From Shewanella sp. SR44-3 (GTDB lineage: Bacteria; Pseudomonadota; Gammaproteobacteria; Enterobacterales; Shewanellaceae): a DNA stretch of 64,000 nt. The position numbers were made by a program, and so were the translations under genes. Shown here piece by piece: positions 1 through 8,183 of the stretch; within the stretch, counting starts at the first letter, position 1; every line of letters begins with the position of its first letter. The DNA lies in the NCBI RefSeq assembly GCF_014163735.1, contig NZ_JACJDV010000003.1, positions 1 to 64,000 of the forward strand, in the 5' to 3' direction. The notes beneath the pieces are model-generated. The model did no database searches, was not told the DNA's origin, and was given only the letters and a program-made list of their open reading frames with translations.

Positions 1-59
1 TCCATCGAAGGAGAATGAAGTATTTTGTGTGCAGTTAGTGACATAACAAAGCAAAGTGC

Positions 60-1037
60 TTAACTTGCTGCTATATATTGGCAAGCGTGGCAGTAATGTC
101 GCCTTCGTTTTTCAAGGTGTTCACAGTACGCAGTTAATTCTTGCAATGTGCCTACAGGGCCTTTGAATAACTTGCCAAATTCATTGATGATTTTAAGCCA
201 GTTATCGGCAGGGATATTGAGCCGAACTAAGATGCTGTGACTGCTCGGGCTGATACAGCCTCTTTTATCATTTCGGATTGCTTTACCTGTATCTTCAACC
301 AGTTGCAGATAGTCGTTAAGATGAAACGTGAGCCCTTTTGGCATGTCTTTACGTTCATTGCCCACAAAAGGCAGCAAAGCTTTGGGTTGAATCCCATTTA
401 GGGCTGCAGTTACTCTACGTTTAATGCTAGTAAAGTCTGAGGTTTCAGGGTTTTTGGCTATCTTTGAGCGGATTGGGTTGAGGTCAACATACACCATGCA
501 GGCAAGGACTGCGGCTTCATCGAGTAGCGCTTGCGACTTAAATCGACCTTCCCAAAATCGCCCTGTGCATTCATCTTCTTCATTGGCTCTGCGGGCGATA
601 GGCTCATTTAAGGCGCGCATAAACCAGGAAATATCGCTTAACCGGCTGCGATACAGGGCAATAGCGTGGCTAAGCTCTAGCATTTCATAGTCTTCAAGGG
701 TTTCCCCCTTGGCAAATTTTTGAGTAATCTCAGTGCCTTTAAACAATTGATGCCACTGGCTTATTACTTCAATGTCCGTCCAGTGATTGGCTTGATAAAT
801 GTCGATTCTCAGCACCACGTGTAGGTGATTGCTCATCACGGCATAAGCTGCCACGTCGATGGCAAAAACTTCAGCTAATTTAAGCAATTGAGCCTCAACC
901 CAACCCCGTCTGTGGTCATAGTTTTTACCAGAGAATTTATCATCGCCGCAGAGATAGGCCCTTCTGACAACGCGGCTGCAACAATGATACATGAGCGTAT
1001 CTTCGACACTTACCTGACTTCTTCTAGGGCGCGGCAT
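60..1037 (-). CDS. REP-associated tyrosine transposase (RAYT, IS200-like Y1 family)
   Basis: 325 aa protein of the Y1 transposase / RAYT family: single-strand DNA nucleases of the HUH class that act on REP-like hairpins. The N-terminus opens with the basic MPRPRR stretch, and the metal-binding H-hydrophobic-H signature is visible near residue 71 in SNHLHVVLR. Further on, GRFWEGRFKSQALLDE matches the conserved FWxxRFxxxxL block of this group. At 325 aa it is longer than classical IS200 transposases (about 150 aa) and matches the long RAYTs common in marine gammaproteobacteria. No partner gene or clear terminal inverted repeats were found, so it may be a domesticated single gene. Start chosen at the first ATG. 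Confidence 0.85.
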   Translation of the reverse strand: MPRPRRSQVSVEDTLMYHCCSRVVRRAYLCGDDKFSGKNYDHRRGWVEAQLLKLAEVFAIDVAAYAVMSNHLHVVLRIDIYQANHWTDIEVISQWHQLFKGTEITQKFAKGETLEDYEMLELSHAIALYRSRLSDISWFMRALNEPIARRANEEDECTGRFWEGRFKSQALLDEAAVLACMVYVDLNPIRSKIAKNPETSDFTSIKRRVTAALNGIQPKALLPFVGNERKDMPKGLTFHLNDYLQLVEDTGKAIRNDKRGCISPSSHSILVRLNIPADNWLKIINEFGKLFKGPVGTLQELTAYCEHLEKRRRHYCHACQYIAAS

Positions 1038-1099
1038 AAGCTCACCTTCGTTAATGTCTGTCCAGAATTTAAGCCTAGTTCAAAAGCGAATCAGCTTCC

Positions 1100-1237
1100 A
1101 TGTTGGTGGATGGCACAGTTAATTCCGCTTCAATGAATATGGCTGGCACCTTCAATGTTATAACGTTTCCAGTCATTACCAAACAAGTTGAGCCGGCCAT
1201 AGAAAAGCCTGAAAAACCTTATAAAACAATAATATAA
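1100..1237 (+). pseudogene. Possible 3' remnant of an unidentified gene next to the RAYT
   Basis: A short open frame of 45 codons (open back to 1079) ending in TAA encodes a plausible protein C-terminus: NSASMNMAGTFNVITF, then a Pro/Lys-rich tail ending EKPYKTII. There is no convincing ribosome-binding site at the ATG. I do not recognise the family. It could be the tail of a gene cut by the neighbouring transposase gene, or chance. Confidence 0.25.
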
Positions 1238-1563
1238 TTTAACACATCTATATTCTCAAGCAGAATTTAAACATTTCATCGCCAAAAGCCAATATGGAAT
1301 GTTTGTGACCGCTAATTGGCTAGATGAGCTAATTTCATTAAAAATCATATTAAATCAATGGTGTAGCGCACAATTACAGCATGGTAGACGGCTTAAGTCT
1401 CAGTAAAAGATGAGCCGTTAAAAGAAGGTTTGAGGGTAGCCCACTAGGATCTAGCGCCCTAACATAAAATCCAGTTAATCTTCATCGATAGTGCTCGATC
1501 TTTAGCTGTAGCTATGATTAGATATCCGCTTCTAAATAATATGAGTGTTGTAATCAACCTACT
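1238..1563. other. Intergenic region, no gene seen
   Basis: About 325 bp between the RAYT area and the CNNM-type gene. It is AT-rich at its left end. I see no convincing frame, RNA or strong hairpin. The promoter of the downstream gene presumably lies at its right end, but no clear -35/-10 pair stands out. Confidence 0.4.
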
Positions 1564-2595
1564 ATGAGTTTACTAATTGCATTTGTTATTTTATCAATTG
1601 CGGTGTCCTTTATTTGTTCCATCCTTGAAGCGGCGTTACTCTCTATCACCCCCAGTTATATTGCCCAGCAAAAACTGACTAAACCCAAACTCTATGAGAA
1701 ACTAAAACTCCTTAAAGAGCGTATCGATCAGCCCTTAGCTGCGATTTTGACCTTAAATACTGTCGCCCACACAGTGGGCGCCACCGGCGTTGGCGCGCAA
1801 GTGACAGTGGTATTAGGCGATGGCTACTTAGGTATAGCCTCAGCCATTATGACCCTGCTTATCTTGGTATTTTCTGAGATTTTACCTAAAACCATAGGTG
1901 CACGTTACTGGCCAAGCTTAGCGCCAATACTGCCTTCTTTGCTCAATAGCATGATTTTTATGTTAAAGCCGTTTATTTGGCTGTCTGACCAAGTCATGAA
2001 ACTCTTTGGCGGCGGGCATCATGACCACGATTTGCGTCAAGAAATCAAAGCGCTAACCATACTGGGCCGTGAATTAAATAAGCTAGATGAAGATGAGCAA
2101 AGAGTGATTGCCAACATCTTAGATTTGCACGAGGTCCAAGTACGGGAAATCATGACCCCAAGGACAGTGTGTGAGTCAGCCAAACCTGATGAAGCCCTAT
2201 CTACCCTAGTGGAGCGAGTGAAGAAACATCAATTCTCCCGCTACCCAGTATTAGATGATGACGAAAACCCACTAGGCTTAGTGTTTCGCTATGACATGCT
2301 TGAATTTGATGATAATCATACCGCTGCAGATATTATGAAGCCTGTAAAAGTGGTGTCAGACAAAGTCAGCGTTGAGCAATTGATGTCGCAATTTATGCGG
2401 GAACGTCAGCACATGGCGCTGGTTTATGATGAATATGGCAGCTGGCTAGGCATAGTCACCATGGAAGATGTTATCGAGTCTATTTTAGGCCAATCCATCA
2501 TGGATGAAACCGATGAAATTCCTAATATGCGCCGCTTAGCCAAGCGCAAATGGGAGCACAAGCAAAAACAATTGATAGACGACAAAGCAGAGTAA
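1564..2595 (+). CDS. CNNM/CorB-type membrane protein (DUF21 + CBS pair)
   Basis: 343 aa. The N-terminal 180 residues form a DUF21/CNNM membrane domain with about four hydrophobic helices; the first is residues 3-28, and the motif SEILPKTIGARYW is typical. Two CBS motifs follow at about 195-310, beginning with VREIMTPRT and ending with the TMEDVIESILG box. Family members (CorB/CorC, eukaryotic CNNM) handle Mg2+ or Co2+ efflux. The protein stops just after the CBS pair, so it lacks the C-terminal CorC_HlyC domain found in longer relatives. It stands alone and ends in its own terminator. The cation it handles cannot be read from sequence. Confidence 0.85.
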   Translation: MSLLIAFVILSIAVSFICSILEAALLSITPSYIAQQKLTKPKLYEKLKLLKERIDQPLAAILTLNTVAHTVGATGVGAQVTVVLGDGYLGIASAIMTLLILVFSEILPKTIGARYWPSLAPILPSLLNSMIFMLKPFIWLSDQVMKLFGGGHHDHDLRQEIKALTILGRELNKLDEDEQRVIANILDLHEVQVREIMTPRTVCESAKPDEALSTLVERVKKHQFSRYPVLDDDENPLGLVFRYDMLEFDDNHTAADIMKPVKVVSDKVSVEQLMSQFMRERQHMALVYDEYGSWLGIVTMEDVIESILGQSIMDETDEIPNMRRLAKRKWEHKQKQLIDDKAE

Positions 2596-2613
2596 GCGCC
2601 GCGTTGACCAATA

Positions 2614-2643
2614 AGCCAGCAAATTCATGCTGGCTCATTTTTG
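2614..2643 (+). terminator. Rho-independent terminator of the CNNM-type gene
   Basis: 8-bp perfect stem AGCCAGCA / TGCTGGCT with a 6-nt loop, followed by CATTTTT, 18 bp after the stop codon. Confidence 0.8.
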
Positions 2644-2654
2644 GGGTTACACCC

Positions 2655-3104
2655 TCACCGCCCTGGAAATGCCATGTTTGAAAAAGGCCAGTCGCTCGAT
2701 AGCCCGCTAAGGACTGTCTCATAAAGCACTGTATCTAAAGCCAAACTATCATCACGGACCCATAAATAAACGTCACAATCGTAATCAGGTGATTGACTCG
2801 GGTCGATATAAACGGAGCCAAGGCATTGGGTTTGGCTGTTATTGAAAACCGAATAGGCGAATGCCTTTCTAGACCTAAATTCTTGTTGGTGGATTTTTAG
2901 ACTTTCGACATTTTCTGCTAATGTCATATCACCTTTAGGCCACGTTGAACCTAAACCAAAAATCCCTTGCAGTCTTTTTTGGCTAGACATCACAGCCTCA
3001 AAATCTAATGCTGCAATTGACTCTTCTAATATTCTAAAGTGGAAATGTTCAGTATCCAGTGACGTCGGGACAGTGAACGTCTCATCGATGAAATTAGAAG
3101 GCAT
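2655..3104 (-). CDS. GNAT-like N-acetyltransferase
   Basis: 149 aa. The pattern ENVESLKIHQQEF, then RKAFAYSVFNNSQTQCLGSVY, then DVYLWVRDD, and the C-terminal DWPFSNMAFPGR, matches a recognisable family of small GNAT-fold proteins that are probable acetyl-CoA-dependent acetyltransferases of unknown substrate. The classical Q/RxxGxG/A acetyl-CoA loop is not obvious, as is usual in this subgroup. It converges with the upstream CNNM gene and lies downstream of a small membrane-protein gene on the same strand. No signal peptide, so cytoplasmic. Confidence 0.7.
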   Translation of the reverse strand: MPSNFIDETFTVPTSLDTEHFHFRILEESIAALDFEAVMSSQKRLQGIFGLGSTWPKGDMTLAENVESLKIHQQEFRSRKAFAYSVFNNSQTQCLGSVYIDPSQSPDYDCDVYLWVRDDSLALDTVLYETVLSGLSSDWPFSNMAFPGR

Positions 3105-3173
3105 ATTTAGCGTTATCCATAGTGTTCCTGCGCCATAGTAATACGCTGTTATCCTAGGCTATACGAGGTGAAG

Positions 3174-3509
3174 TTATGCAAAGTCACTGATTATCCTTAA
3201 TATAACAAACAGTATCATAGGCGATAAAATAAACCTCGTGTGATAACTTTTACCTGTTGCTAAGTAAGCCGTTATCTTTGCGTCATTCTTATTAAAGAGC
3301 TCGCCCTCTGTCATTGATGCAATAGCTAAATGCTTAGCCCATTTTTTCTCATCGCCCATTAAACGGCCACGCATTAAAAAATGCTGCCATAATTCAGGAT
3401 ATTGAGTCGCAACATACGTGCAAATACCAGTGGTTAAGCTGTTAATTTTCCGAAAGGCAACAATCAGTACAACAAAATTTAAAATACAAAAAATAAATAA
3501 GAACAACAA
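3174..3509 (-). CDS. Small two-helix membrane protein, UspB-like in size and layout
   Basis: 111 aa with hydrophobic helices at about 1-20 and 92-108 and a charged centre (RGRLMGDEKKWAKH). Length and helix-loop-helix layout resemble UspB of enterobacteria (111 aa), but I see no sequence motif that proves it. The best start is a TTG preceded by a strong AAGGAAGG ribosome-binding site, since no in-frame ATG precedes the first helix. Function unknown. Confidence 0.5.
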   Translation of the reverse strand: MLFLFIFCILNFVVLIVAFRKINSLTTGICTYVATQYPELWQHFLMRGRLMGDEKKWAKHLAIASMTEGELFNKNDAKITAYLATGKSYHTRFILSPMILFVILRIISDFA

Positions 3510-3593
3510 ACACCTTCCTTGTGTGGTCTGTTAAAACGTAAAACTTAGATGATTGGCTAAAGCCTAGATCTCAGCAATAAGTGCCTTGTTTAA

Positions 3594-3745
3594 TACCAAT
3601 CGTATTAATCATCTCGTCATTCAGCGGGAGTTCAACGAGTATTAATCAAGGCGAAAGCTTGAAGGCATAGTGGTGCTATGCCAACAGTCTTCAACGCAGA
3701 GAAATCCTCATTAAAACCCGCCCTTGGGCGCATCTTAGAGCACTA
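3594..3745. repeat. Interspersed intergenic repeat (MITE-like, Shewanella type)
   Basis: Begins TAATACCAATCGTATTAAT and carries a central hairpin GGCATAG-TGGTG-CTATGCC at 3664-3682, flanked by GGCGAAAGCTTGAA on the left and TCTTCAACGCAGAG on the right. It ends near CCCGCCCTTGGGCGC. I recognise this pattern as a non-coding repeat seen many times in Shewanella and related genomes. A partial copy of its outer end appears at 31087-31105. The boundaries are approximate. Confidence 0.6.
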
Positions 3746-3758
3746 TAAGCAGCAAACA

Positions 3759-4718
3759 TCAGTTACAGTCATTTTTCCAACACTCAGTGATCATTGCGCC
3801 TTTGGCTTTGAGTAAGTCTGGGATGGCTTGCTCGCCAACAAGATGCCCAGCACCTATGACAATAAACAGCTGATCTTTATTGGCATCGAACAACTCGATG
3901 ATTTTAGCTGTCATGTTATGGTTGCGGCGCCACAATAACTCCGTCACTAGCTCTGGTGCAGCATCGGCTTGCTCCGACATAATATCAGCAAGCGCTTTAC
4001 TGTCCCCTGCACGCCAAGCACTGATTAACGCTAGCATTTCAGCGTCATCGGCGGCTATTGCTTCCTCTAACATCAGCTGCTGGGTTTTAGGCTTAAATGA
4101 GGAGATAAGCTCAAATTGAAATGCCACACTCTCTAACTCCAGTAATGGCCGAGCGCCCTTCTTAGCCACCCAATAACTGTCGACGCCAAAGTCAGCTTGA
4201 TAGCCTAAACTGCCAAAACGATATAGGCTGATTTGTGCCGCCTTAAGCCAAGGGGCATAGCCAGATAATGCCTGACACAATGCGGCGTTATTCACGCAAT
4301 ATTGGTGCAAGGCATTACTGCTTGAGGTGACGTCCCCAATTTGGCTTAAGCCATAGCGCTTAAGTAAGGCTGGTACATTGGCTTTGGCAATATCGGCCTC
4401 AACCACTAAGGCCTTAGCATCACCGAAGGCTTGCTCAATTTGCGTTGGCATAGGATAAAAATCGTCGCGGCCTATGTGGATAGAGCCTAATAAATAAGCC
4501 TGCTTGCCTTGGTATTGGATTTTAAAAAACGGCGGCCGGTCAGATCCGGCGCTTTGGGCGTTAAAACTTGCCAGCAGCACACTTAACACCAACAGGCTTA
4601 ACAGCATTAGCGAATTAACATATCCTGCTCTCGCCTGAGCCTTGTTGAACTTATTGGCCTTATTGGCATGGATTAGTCCATCTATGGCGGTTTTCCTCAC
4701 GCTTTGACTTGTTGTCAC
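3759..4718 (-). CDS. TraB/GumN family protein
   Basis: 319 aa. The mature region starts with FKIQYQGKQAYLLGSIHIGRD and ends with FIVIGAGHLVGEQAIPDLL, the two conserved GxxH-type motifs of the TraB/PrgY/GumN family. This family has a proposed metalloprotease-like (Tiki/EreA-related) fold. A hydrophobic segment at about 37-50 is an N-terminal anchor or signal, which predicts periplasmic location. The annotated GTG start gives a 36-residue basic leader before that helix; an ATG at 4607 would start right at it but has a poorly placed Shine-Dalgarno. Divergent from the next gene. Role unknown. Confidence 0.75.
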   Translation of the reverse strand: MTTSQSVRKTAIDGLIHANKANKFNKAQARAGYVNSLMLLSLLVLSVLLASFNAQSAGSDRPPFFKIQYQGKQAYLLGSIHIGRDDFYPMPTQIEQAFGDAKALVVEADIAKANVPALLKRYGLSQIGDVTSSSNALHQYCVNNAALCQALSGYAPWLKAAQISLYRFGSLGYQADFGVDSYWVAKKGARPLLELESVAFQFELISSFKPKTQQLMLEEAIAADDAEMLALISAWRAGDSKALADIMSEQADAAPELVTELLWRRNHNMTAKIIELFDANKDQLFIVIGAGHLVGEQAIPDLLKAKGAMITECWKNDCN

Positions 4719-4773
4719 CTTGGCATCACCTTATAATTTCAGATTATCGAGCCTATTCAAGAATGAGACTATC

Positions 4774-5085
4774 ATGCCGTACACTAAGGTCATCCAGCAA
4801 CTAAAAGAAAATCTTCAAACCGCCTATCGCCAAGCCATAGACTCAGACGTGAAGTTGGATGAATTACAAAAGGCTGGCCACGGTAAGTTTTCTGCTATTT
4901 TCGCTCAAGATCAAGGTTTTGAAACCCAAAGCAATCGCTTCCTCCCCTACGTGCAAGAACTGGCTAACGAATTAGAGACTTTCCAAGGCAGCCCCCACAT
5001 TTCCCCAGAGGCATTAGAAGCCCATGTCATCAAGCTAGGTGTGCTGTTGCAAACCCTGCAAACCTTCAAGCAAAACAGCAAGTAA
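4774..5085 (+). CDS. Conserved hypothetical helical protein
   Basis: 103 aa from the ATG at 4774, which follows a GAG ribosome-binding site. An upstream in-frame ATG at 4720 would overlap the divergent gene's promoter space and is less likely. The sequence is charged and probably all-helical (KVIQQLKENLQTAYRQAI; TLQTFKQ), with no signal peptide or membrane helix. I do not recognise the family. It is a single gene with a strong terminator directly after it. Confidence 0.6.
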   Translation: MPYTKVIQQLKENLQTAYRQAIDSDVKLDELQKAGHGKFSAIFAQDQGFETQSNRFLPYVQELANELETFQGSPHISPEALEAHVIKLGVLLQTLQTFKQNSK

Positions 5086-5108
5086 TATCAATCACTTTAA
5101 TGCACAAC

Positions 5109-5148
5109 GCCCCATGAATACTTAGCCGTATTCATGGGGCTTTTTTAT
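5109..5148 (+). terminator. Strong Rho-independent terminator
   Basis: 13-bp perfect stem GCCCCATGAATAC / GTATTCATGGGGC with a 6-nt loop, followed by TTTTTT. Confidence 0.92.
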
Positions 5149-5199
5149 CGCACACTACAACCGCTCAAATGGAGTTGAGGTTAGTGACTCTTTTCTAAA

Positions 5200-5233
5200 C
5201 ACTAATTTAATCTCGGTAGAGACTAAATTAGTG
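5200..5233. promoter_or_regulatory. 15-bp-arm inverted repeat upstream of the lipid-transport operon
   Basis: CACTAATTTAATCTC, a 4-nt spacer GGTA, then GAGACTAAATTAGTG: one mismatch in 15 bp, 80 bp before the first gene of the MCE operon. There is no T-tract on either strand, so it is not a normal terminator. It may be an operator for a dimeric repressor or a leader hairpin. Confidence 0.5.
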
Positions 5234-5312
5234 ATCTCTGTGTGATAAATATACAGTTTTGTGTTGTATATTAACTATCTAGCCTTGTTGCTATAGGGAG
5301 ATAGAAACGAGA

Positions 5313-6422
5313 ATGACCCAAGCGAGTTTTGGCACCACAGTCCACGATACTGATTGTCATATTGTCCTTAGCGGTGACTGGCAACTTGGTCAGGCTCCCG
5401 ATGGGGCGCAGATTTGTGCTGCCATTCCAGCTCAATGCCGCACCGTCACCCTTACAACCCATAGCCTAGCAAGGTGGGACTCGAGCTTAGCTATCGCCTT
5501 ACTACAACTGATGCGCTGCTGTGATGAAGCCAAAATAACCTTAGATATCACAGCGACACCGCCAAGTTTGCAGCAGCTATTAAAGCTTGCGACCGAAGTC
5601 CCGCGCTTTCAAGCTGCAAATCAGCCTCCACTCGGCCTGAAACAGAAGCTGCGTTTACAACTCATTGCTCAAGGCCAAGGCGTCTACGACAGCCTGATAT
5701 TTCTTGGTAATAGTGTGCTTGCCATTGGCCGCTGGTTAACAGGAAGAGCAAAAACCCGCGCCAGTGACATAGGTTTTTTCATCCAACAAGCAGGCCCAGA
5801 AGGGCTTGCTATCGTGACACTAATCAGCCTTTTGGTGGGGATGATCTTGGCCTATTTGGGCTCAGTGCAGCTTAGGCAACTTGGTGCCCAAGTGTATGTT
5901 GCCGACTTAGTTGCCATAGGTATGGTGCGTGAAATGGGGCCGTTAATGACAGCCGTCATTATGGCTGGACGCACCGGCGCTGCCTATGCTGCCCAATTAG
6001 GCACTATGCAAGCCAATGAGGAAGTGGATGCGCTGCGAGTCATGGGCATTTCGGCGATGGAATTTCTGGTGGTGCCAAGGTTAGTGGCACTGGTATTTAT
6101 CATGCCGTTAATGTGCATTTATTCTGATGCAATCGGCATTATAGGCGGCGGTATTGTCGCCAATGGTATGGGAGTGAGTGCCACTCAGTATCTGCTGCAA
6201 ACTCAAGTCGCTGTAGACTGGCTGGATATCACCACAGGGCTAATTAAGAGTTTGATTTTCGGCGTGTTAATTGCGATTGCAGGTTGTCAGGCAGGGCTTG
6301 CCTGTGGCCGCAACTCCAATGCTGTAGGGGTAGCGACGACTAAAGCTGTAGTCAAGGCCATTGTCTTCTTAGTGGTATCCGATGCGGCCTTAAATATCTT
6401 GTACGATAAGTTGGGAATTTAG
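5313..6422 (+). CDS. MlaE-like lipid ABC transporter permease with fused STAS-like domain
   Basis: 369 aa. Residues 1-105 look like a STAS/MlaB-type domain (HIVLSGDWQL; LARWDSSLAIALLQL). The MlaE permease domain follows, with the conserved coupling region GREMG/MAGRTGAA read here as VREMGPLMTAVIMAGRTGAA, and about five membrane helices. In the E. coli Mla system MlaB is a separate protein; here the regulatory domain is fused to the permease. It is first in an operon with ATPase, MCE and lipoprotein genes (2-bp spacing to the ATPase). Expected to sit in the inner membrane and move phospholipid or other lipid between membranes; direction and cargo are not readable. Confidence 0.9.
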   Translation: MTQASFGTTVHDTDCHIVLSGDWQLGQAPDGAQICAAIPAQCRTVTLTTHSLARWDSSLAIALLQLMRCCDEAKITLDITATPPSLQQLLKLATEVPRFQAANQPPLGLKQKLRLQLIAQGQGVYDSLIFLGNSVLAIGRWLTGRAKTRASDIGFFIQQAGPEGLAIVTLISLLVGMILAYLGSVQLRQLGAQVYVADLVAIGMVREMGPLMTAVIMAGRTGAAYAAQLGTMQANEEVDALRVMGISAMEFLVVPRLVALVFIMPLMCIYSDAIGIIGGGIVANGMGVSATQYLLQTQVAVDWLDITTGLIKSLIFGVLIAIAGCQAGLACGRNSNAVGVATTKAVVKAIVFLVVSDAALNILYDKLGI

Positions 6423-6424
6423 CC

Positions 6425-7189
6425 ATGAGTAACACGCCTTTTATTCGGATAAAAGACTTAGAGATTGGTTACGGCGACCATGCGGTTCAGCGCCAGCTTA
6501 ACTTTGATATTCAAAAGAATGATATCTTTTTTGTGATTGGTGGCAGCGGTTGCGGCAAGACTACATTACTTAAATCTATGGTGGGTTTACTGCCTCCCAC
6601 TCAGGGCGAAGTCTTGTATCAAGGACAGAATTTTTATGATTCCGATGAAACCACTCAAGCCGCTCTGCTAAACAGCTGGGGCATCACCTTTCAGACTGGC
6701 GCTTTGCTGTCGAGCATGACACTGGGTGAAAATGTCGCCCTGCCATTACAGATTTATACTCAGCTTTCTGGGCAGCAAATTGCCGAAGCCGTCGCCTACA
6801 AATTGGCCTTGGTGGGGCTGGCAGGATTTGAAGACTTTTATCCATCACAGCTCAGTGGCGGCATGCATAAACGTGCCGGCCTTGCTAGAGCCCTAGCCCT
6901 TGACCCTCAGCTATTATTTTTTGATGAGCCTTCTGCAGGGCTTGATCCTATCAGCTCTATGCGTCTAGATCAGCTCATTGTCCAGCTGTGCCAAGCCTTA
7001 GATTCAACCGTTATCATAGTGTCTCACGAGCTGCCGAGCATTATGTCTATCGGCACTCGCTGCGTATTTCTCGATAGCCAAACTAAGACAATGCTGGATT
7101 ATGGCGATCCTAAAATTCTTAAAGGAAACAGCAGCCAAGCTAGGGTCAGGCAGTTTCTTAATCGCGATGATAACTCGGAGCCACAATGA
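6425..7189 (+). CDS. MlaF-like ABC transporter ATP-binding protein
   Basis: 254 aa cytoplasmic ATPase. Walker A is GGSGCGKTT, the signature is LSGGMHKRAGLARAL, Walker B is LLFFDEPSAGLDP and the switch histidine is in IIVSHEL. The signature form SGGMxKRxxLARA is characteristic of MCE-linked (Mla/Mkl) ATPases. It pairs with the permease 2 bp upstream and overlaps the MCE gene start by 4 bp (ATGA), implying translational coupling. Confidence 0.92.
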   Translation: MSNTPFIRIKDLEIGYGDHAVQRQLNFDIQKNDIFFVIGGSGCGKTTLLKSMVGLLPPTQGEVLYQGQNFYDSDETTQAALLNSWGITFQTGALLSSMTLGENVALPLQIYTQLSGQQIAEAVAYKLALVGLAGFEDFYPSQLSGGMHKRAGLARALALDPQLLFFDEPSAGLDPISSMRLDQLIVQLCQALDSTVIIVSHELPSIMSIGTRCVFLDSQTKTMLDYGDPKILKGNSSQARVRQFLNRDDNSEPQ

Positions 7190-8178
7190 CCAAACCGCAA
7201 GCAAAAAATCAGCGCCTCCCCTTTGCCATAGGAGCCTTTATTCTTGGGGCTATCTTACTTATCTTTATGGCGTTATTGTTTTTTTCAGGAGGGCGACTCT
7301 TTGCAGAAAAAGAGCCTGTCATTATGTATTTCGATGGGTCAGTCCAAGGGCTACAAGTGGGCGCGGCCGTAAAACTCAAAGGGGTGATCATAGGTGAGAT
7401 AAGCGATATTCGAATCGATTTCCCAAGTGATAGCAGCCAAAAAGTTACCGCAGCTGTGAGCGCAAATTTACTGCTTGAGCGAATAAAACTAAAGGGCATT
7501 CAAGTAGACGCTGATTTTTTCAGCCGCGCTATCCACAAAGGCTTGCGGGCACAGCTGAATTTTCAAAGCCTACTTACCGGACTTTTGTATGTAGAGCTAG
7601 ATTTCTATCCCAATACCCCCATTCACCTCAGGGGCGAACAAGACAACTTACTTGAATTACCTACCATAGCTACAGGGTTTGAGTTATTTTCACAAGACCT
7701 TCAATCCATTGATTTTAAAGGATTAGTCAATAATCTAGATAAACTCACCCAACAATTGAGCCAAATTGCCACCAGTGGCCAAATTCAGCGCACCTTAACC
7801 AGCTTTGACACCGCCGCCAAGGCGGTTGAAACCACAGCCAGCGAATTTAATCACACCCAAGCAAGCCTTGAGAAAAATGCCCAAGTGGTGCTAGAGCGCC
7901 TTGATAAACTATTACTGCAAATCAGCCACGATGAACCTAAGTTAGTCCAGTCTGTGGATGCAAGCTTAAACGAACTGCGCGCCACCTTGAGTAGCCTTGA
8001 TAAACTCGCCTTTGAAGCCAGCAGCACCTTAGGGCAAGACTCTGCGCTGGTTATCCAATTTCATCAAACACTTGAAGAGGTCAGCCGCTCGGCGCGCGCC
8101 TTAAGAAGTTTAAGCGAAACCTTAGATGAGCAGCCAGAATCCTTGCTGCGCGGCAAGCAAACCCAGGATGGAGAATAG
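7186..8178 (+). CDS. MlaD/MCE-domain lipid-transport protein
   Basis: 330 aa. One N-terminal membrane helix (about 15-37) is followed by an MCE domain at about 42-120: VIMYFDGSVQGLQVGAAVKL, then the Y/VxxxLxFxP-like FYPNTPIHL end. A long helical or coiled-coil tail follows (about 170-320, rich in Leu, Gln and Ser). MlaD of E. coli is only 183 aa, so the tail is a large addition and suggests an extended periplasmic assembly of the PqiB/LetB or Mce type. Encoded between the ATPase (4-bp overlap) and a lipoprotein gene. Confidence 0.9.
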   Translation: MTKPQAKNQRLPFAIGAFILGAILLIFMALLFFSGGRLFAEKEPVIMYFDGSVQGLQVGAAVKLKGVIIGEISDIRIDFPSDSSQKVTAAVSANLLLERIKLKGIQVDADFFSRAIHKGLRAQLNFQSLLTGLLYVELDFYPNTPIHLRGEQDNLLELPTIATGFELFSQDLQSIDFKGLVNNLDKLTQQLSQIATSGQIQRTLTSFDTAAKAVETTASEFNHTQASLEKNAQVVLERLDKLLLQISHDEPKLVQSVDASLNELRATLSSLDKLAFEASSTLGQDSALVIQFHQTLEEVSRSARALRSLSETLDEQPESLLRGKQTQDGE

Positions 8179-8183
8179 CACTT

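Noticed and set aside
424-690. Open frame on the plus strand inside the RAYT gene
   Set aside because: It is antisense to a well-conserved coding region, has no ribosome-binding site and no family resemblance.
7101-7397. 98-codon plus-strand frame across the ATPase/MCE gene junction
   Set aside because: It lies in a different frame within two strongly supported, overlapping genes and has no start signal.
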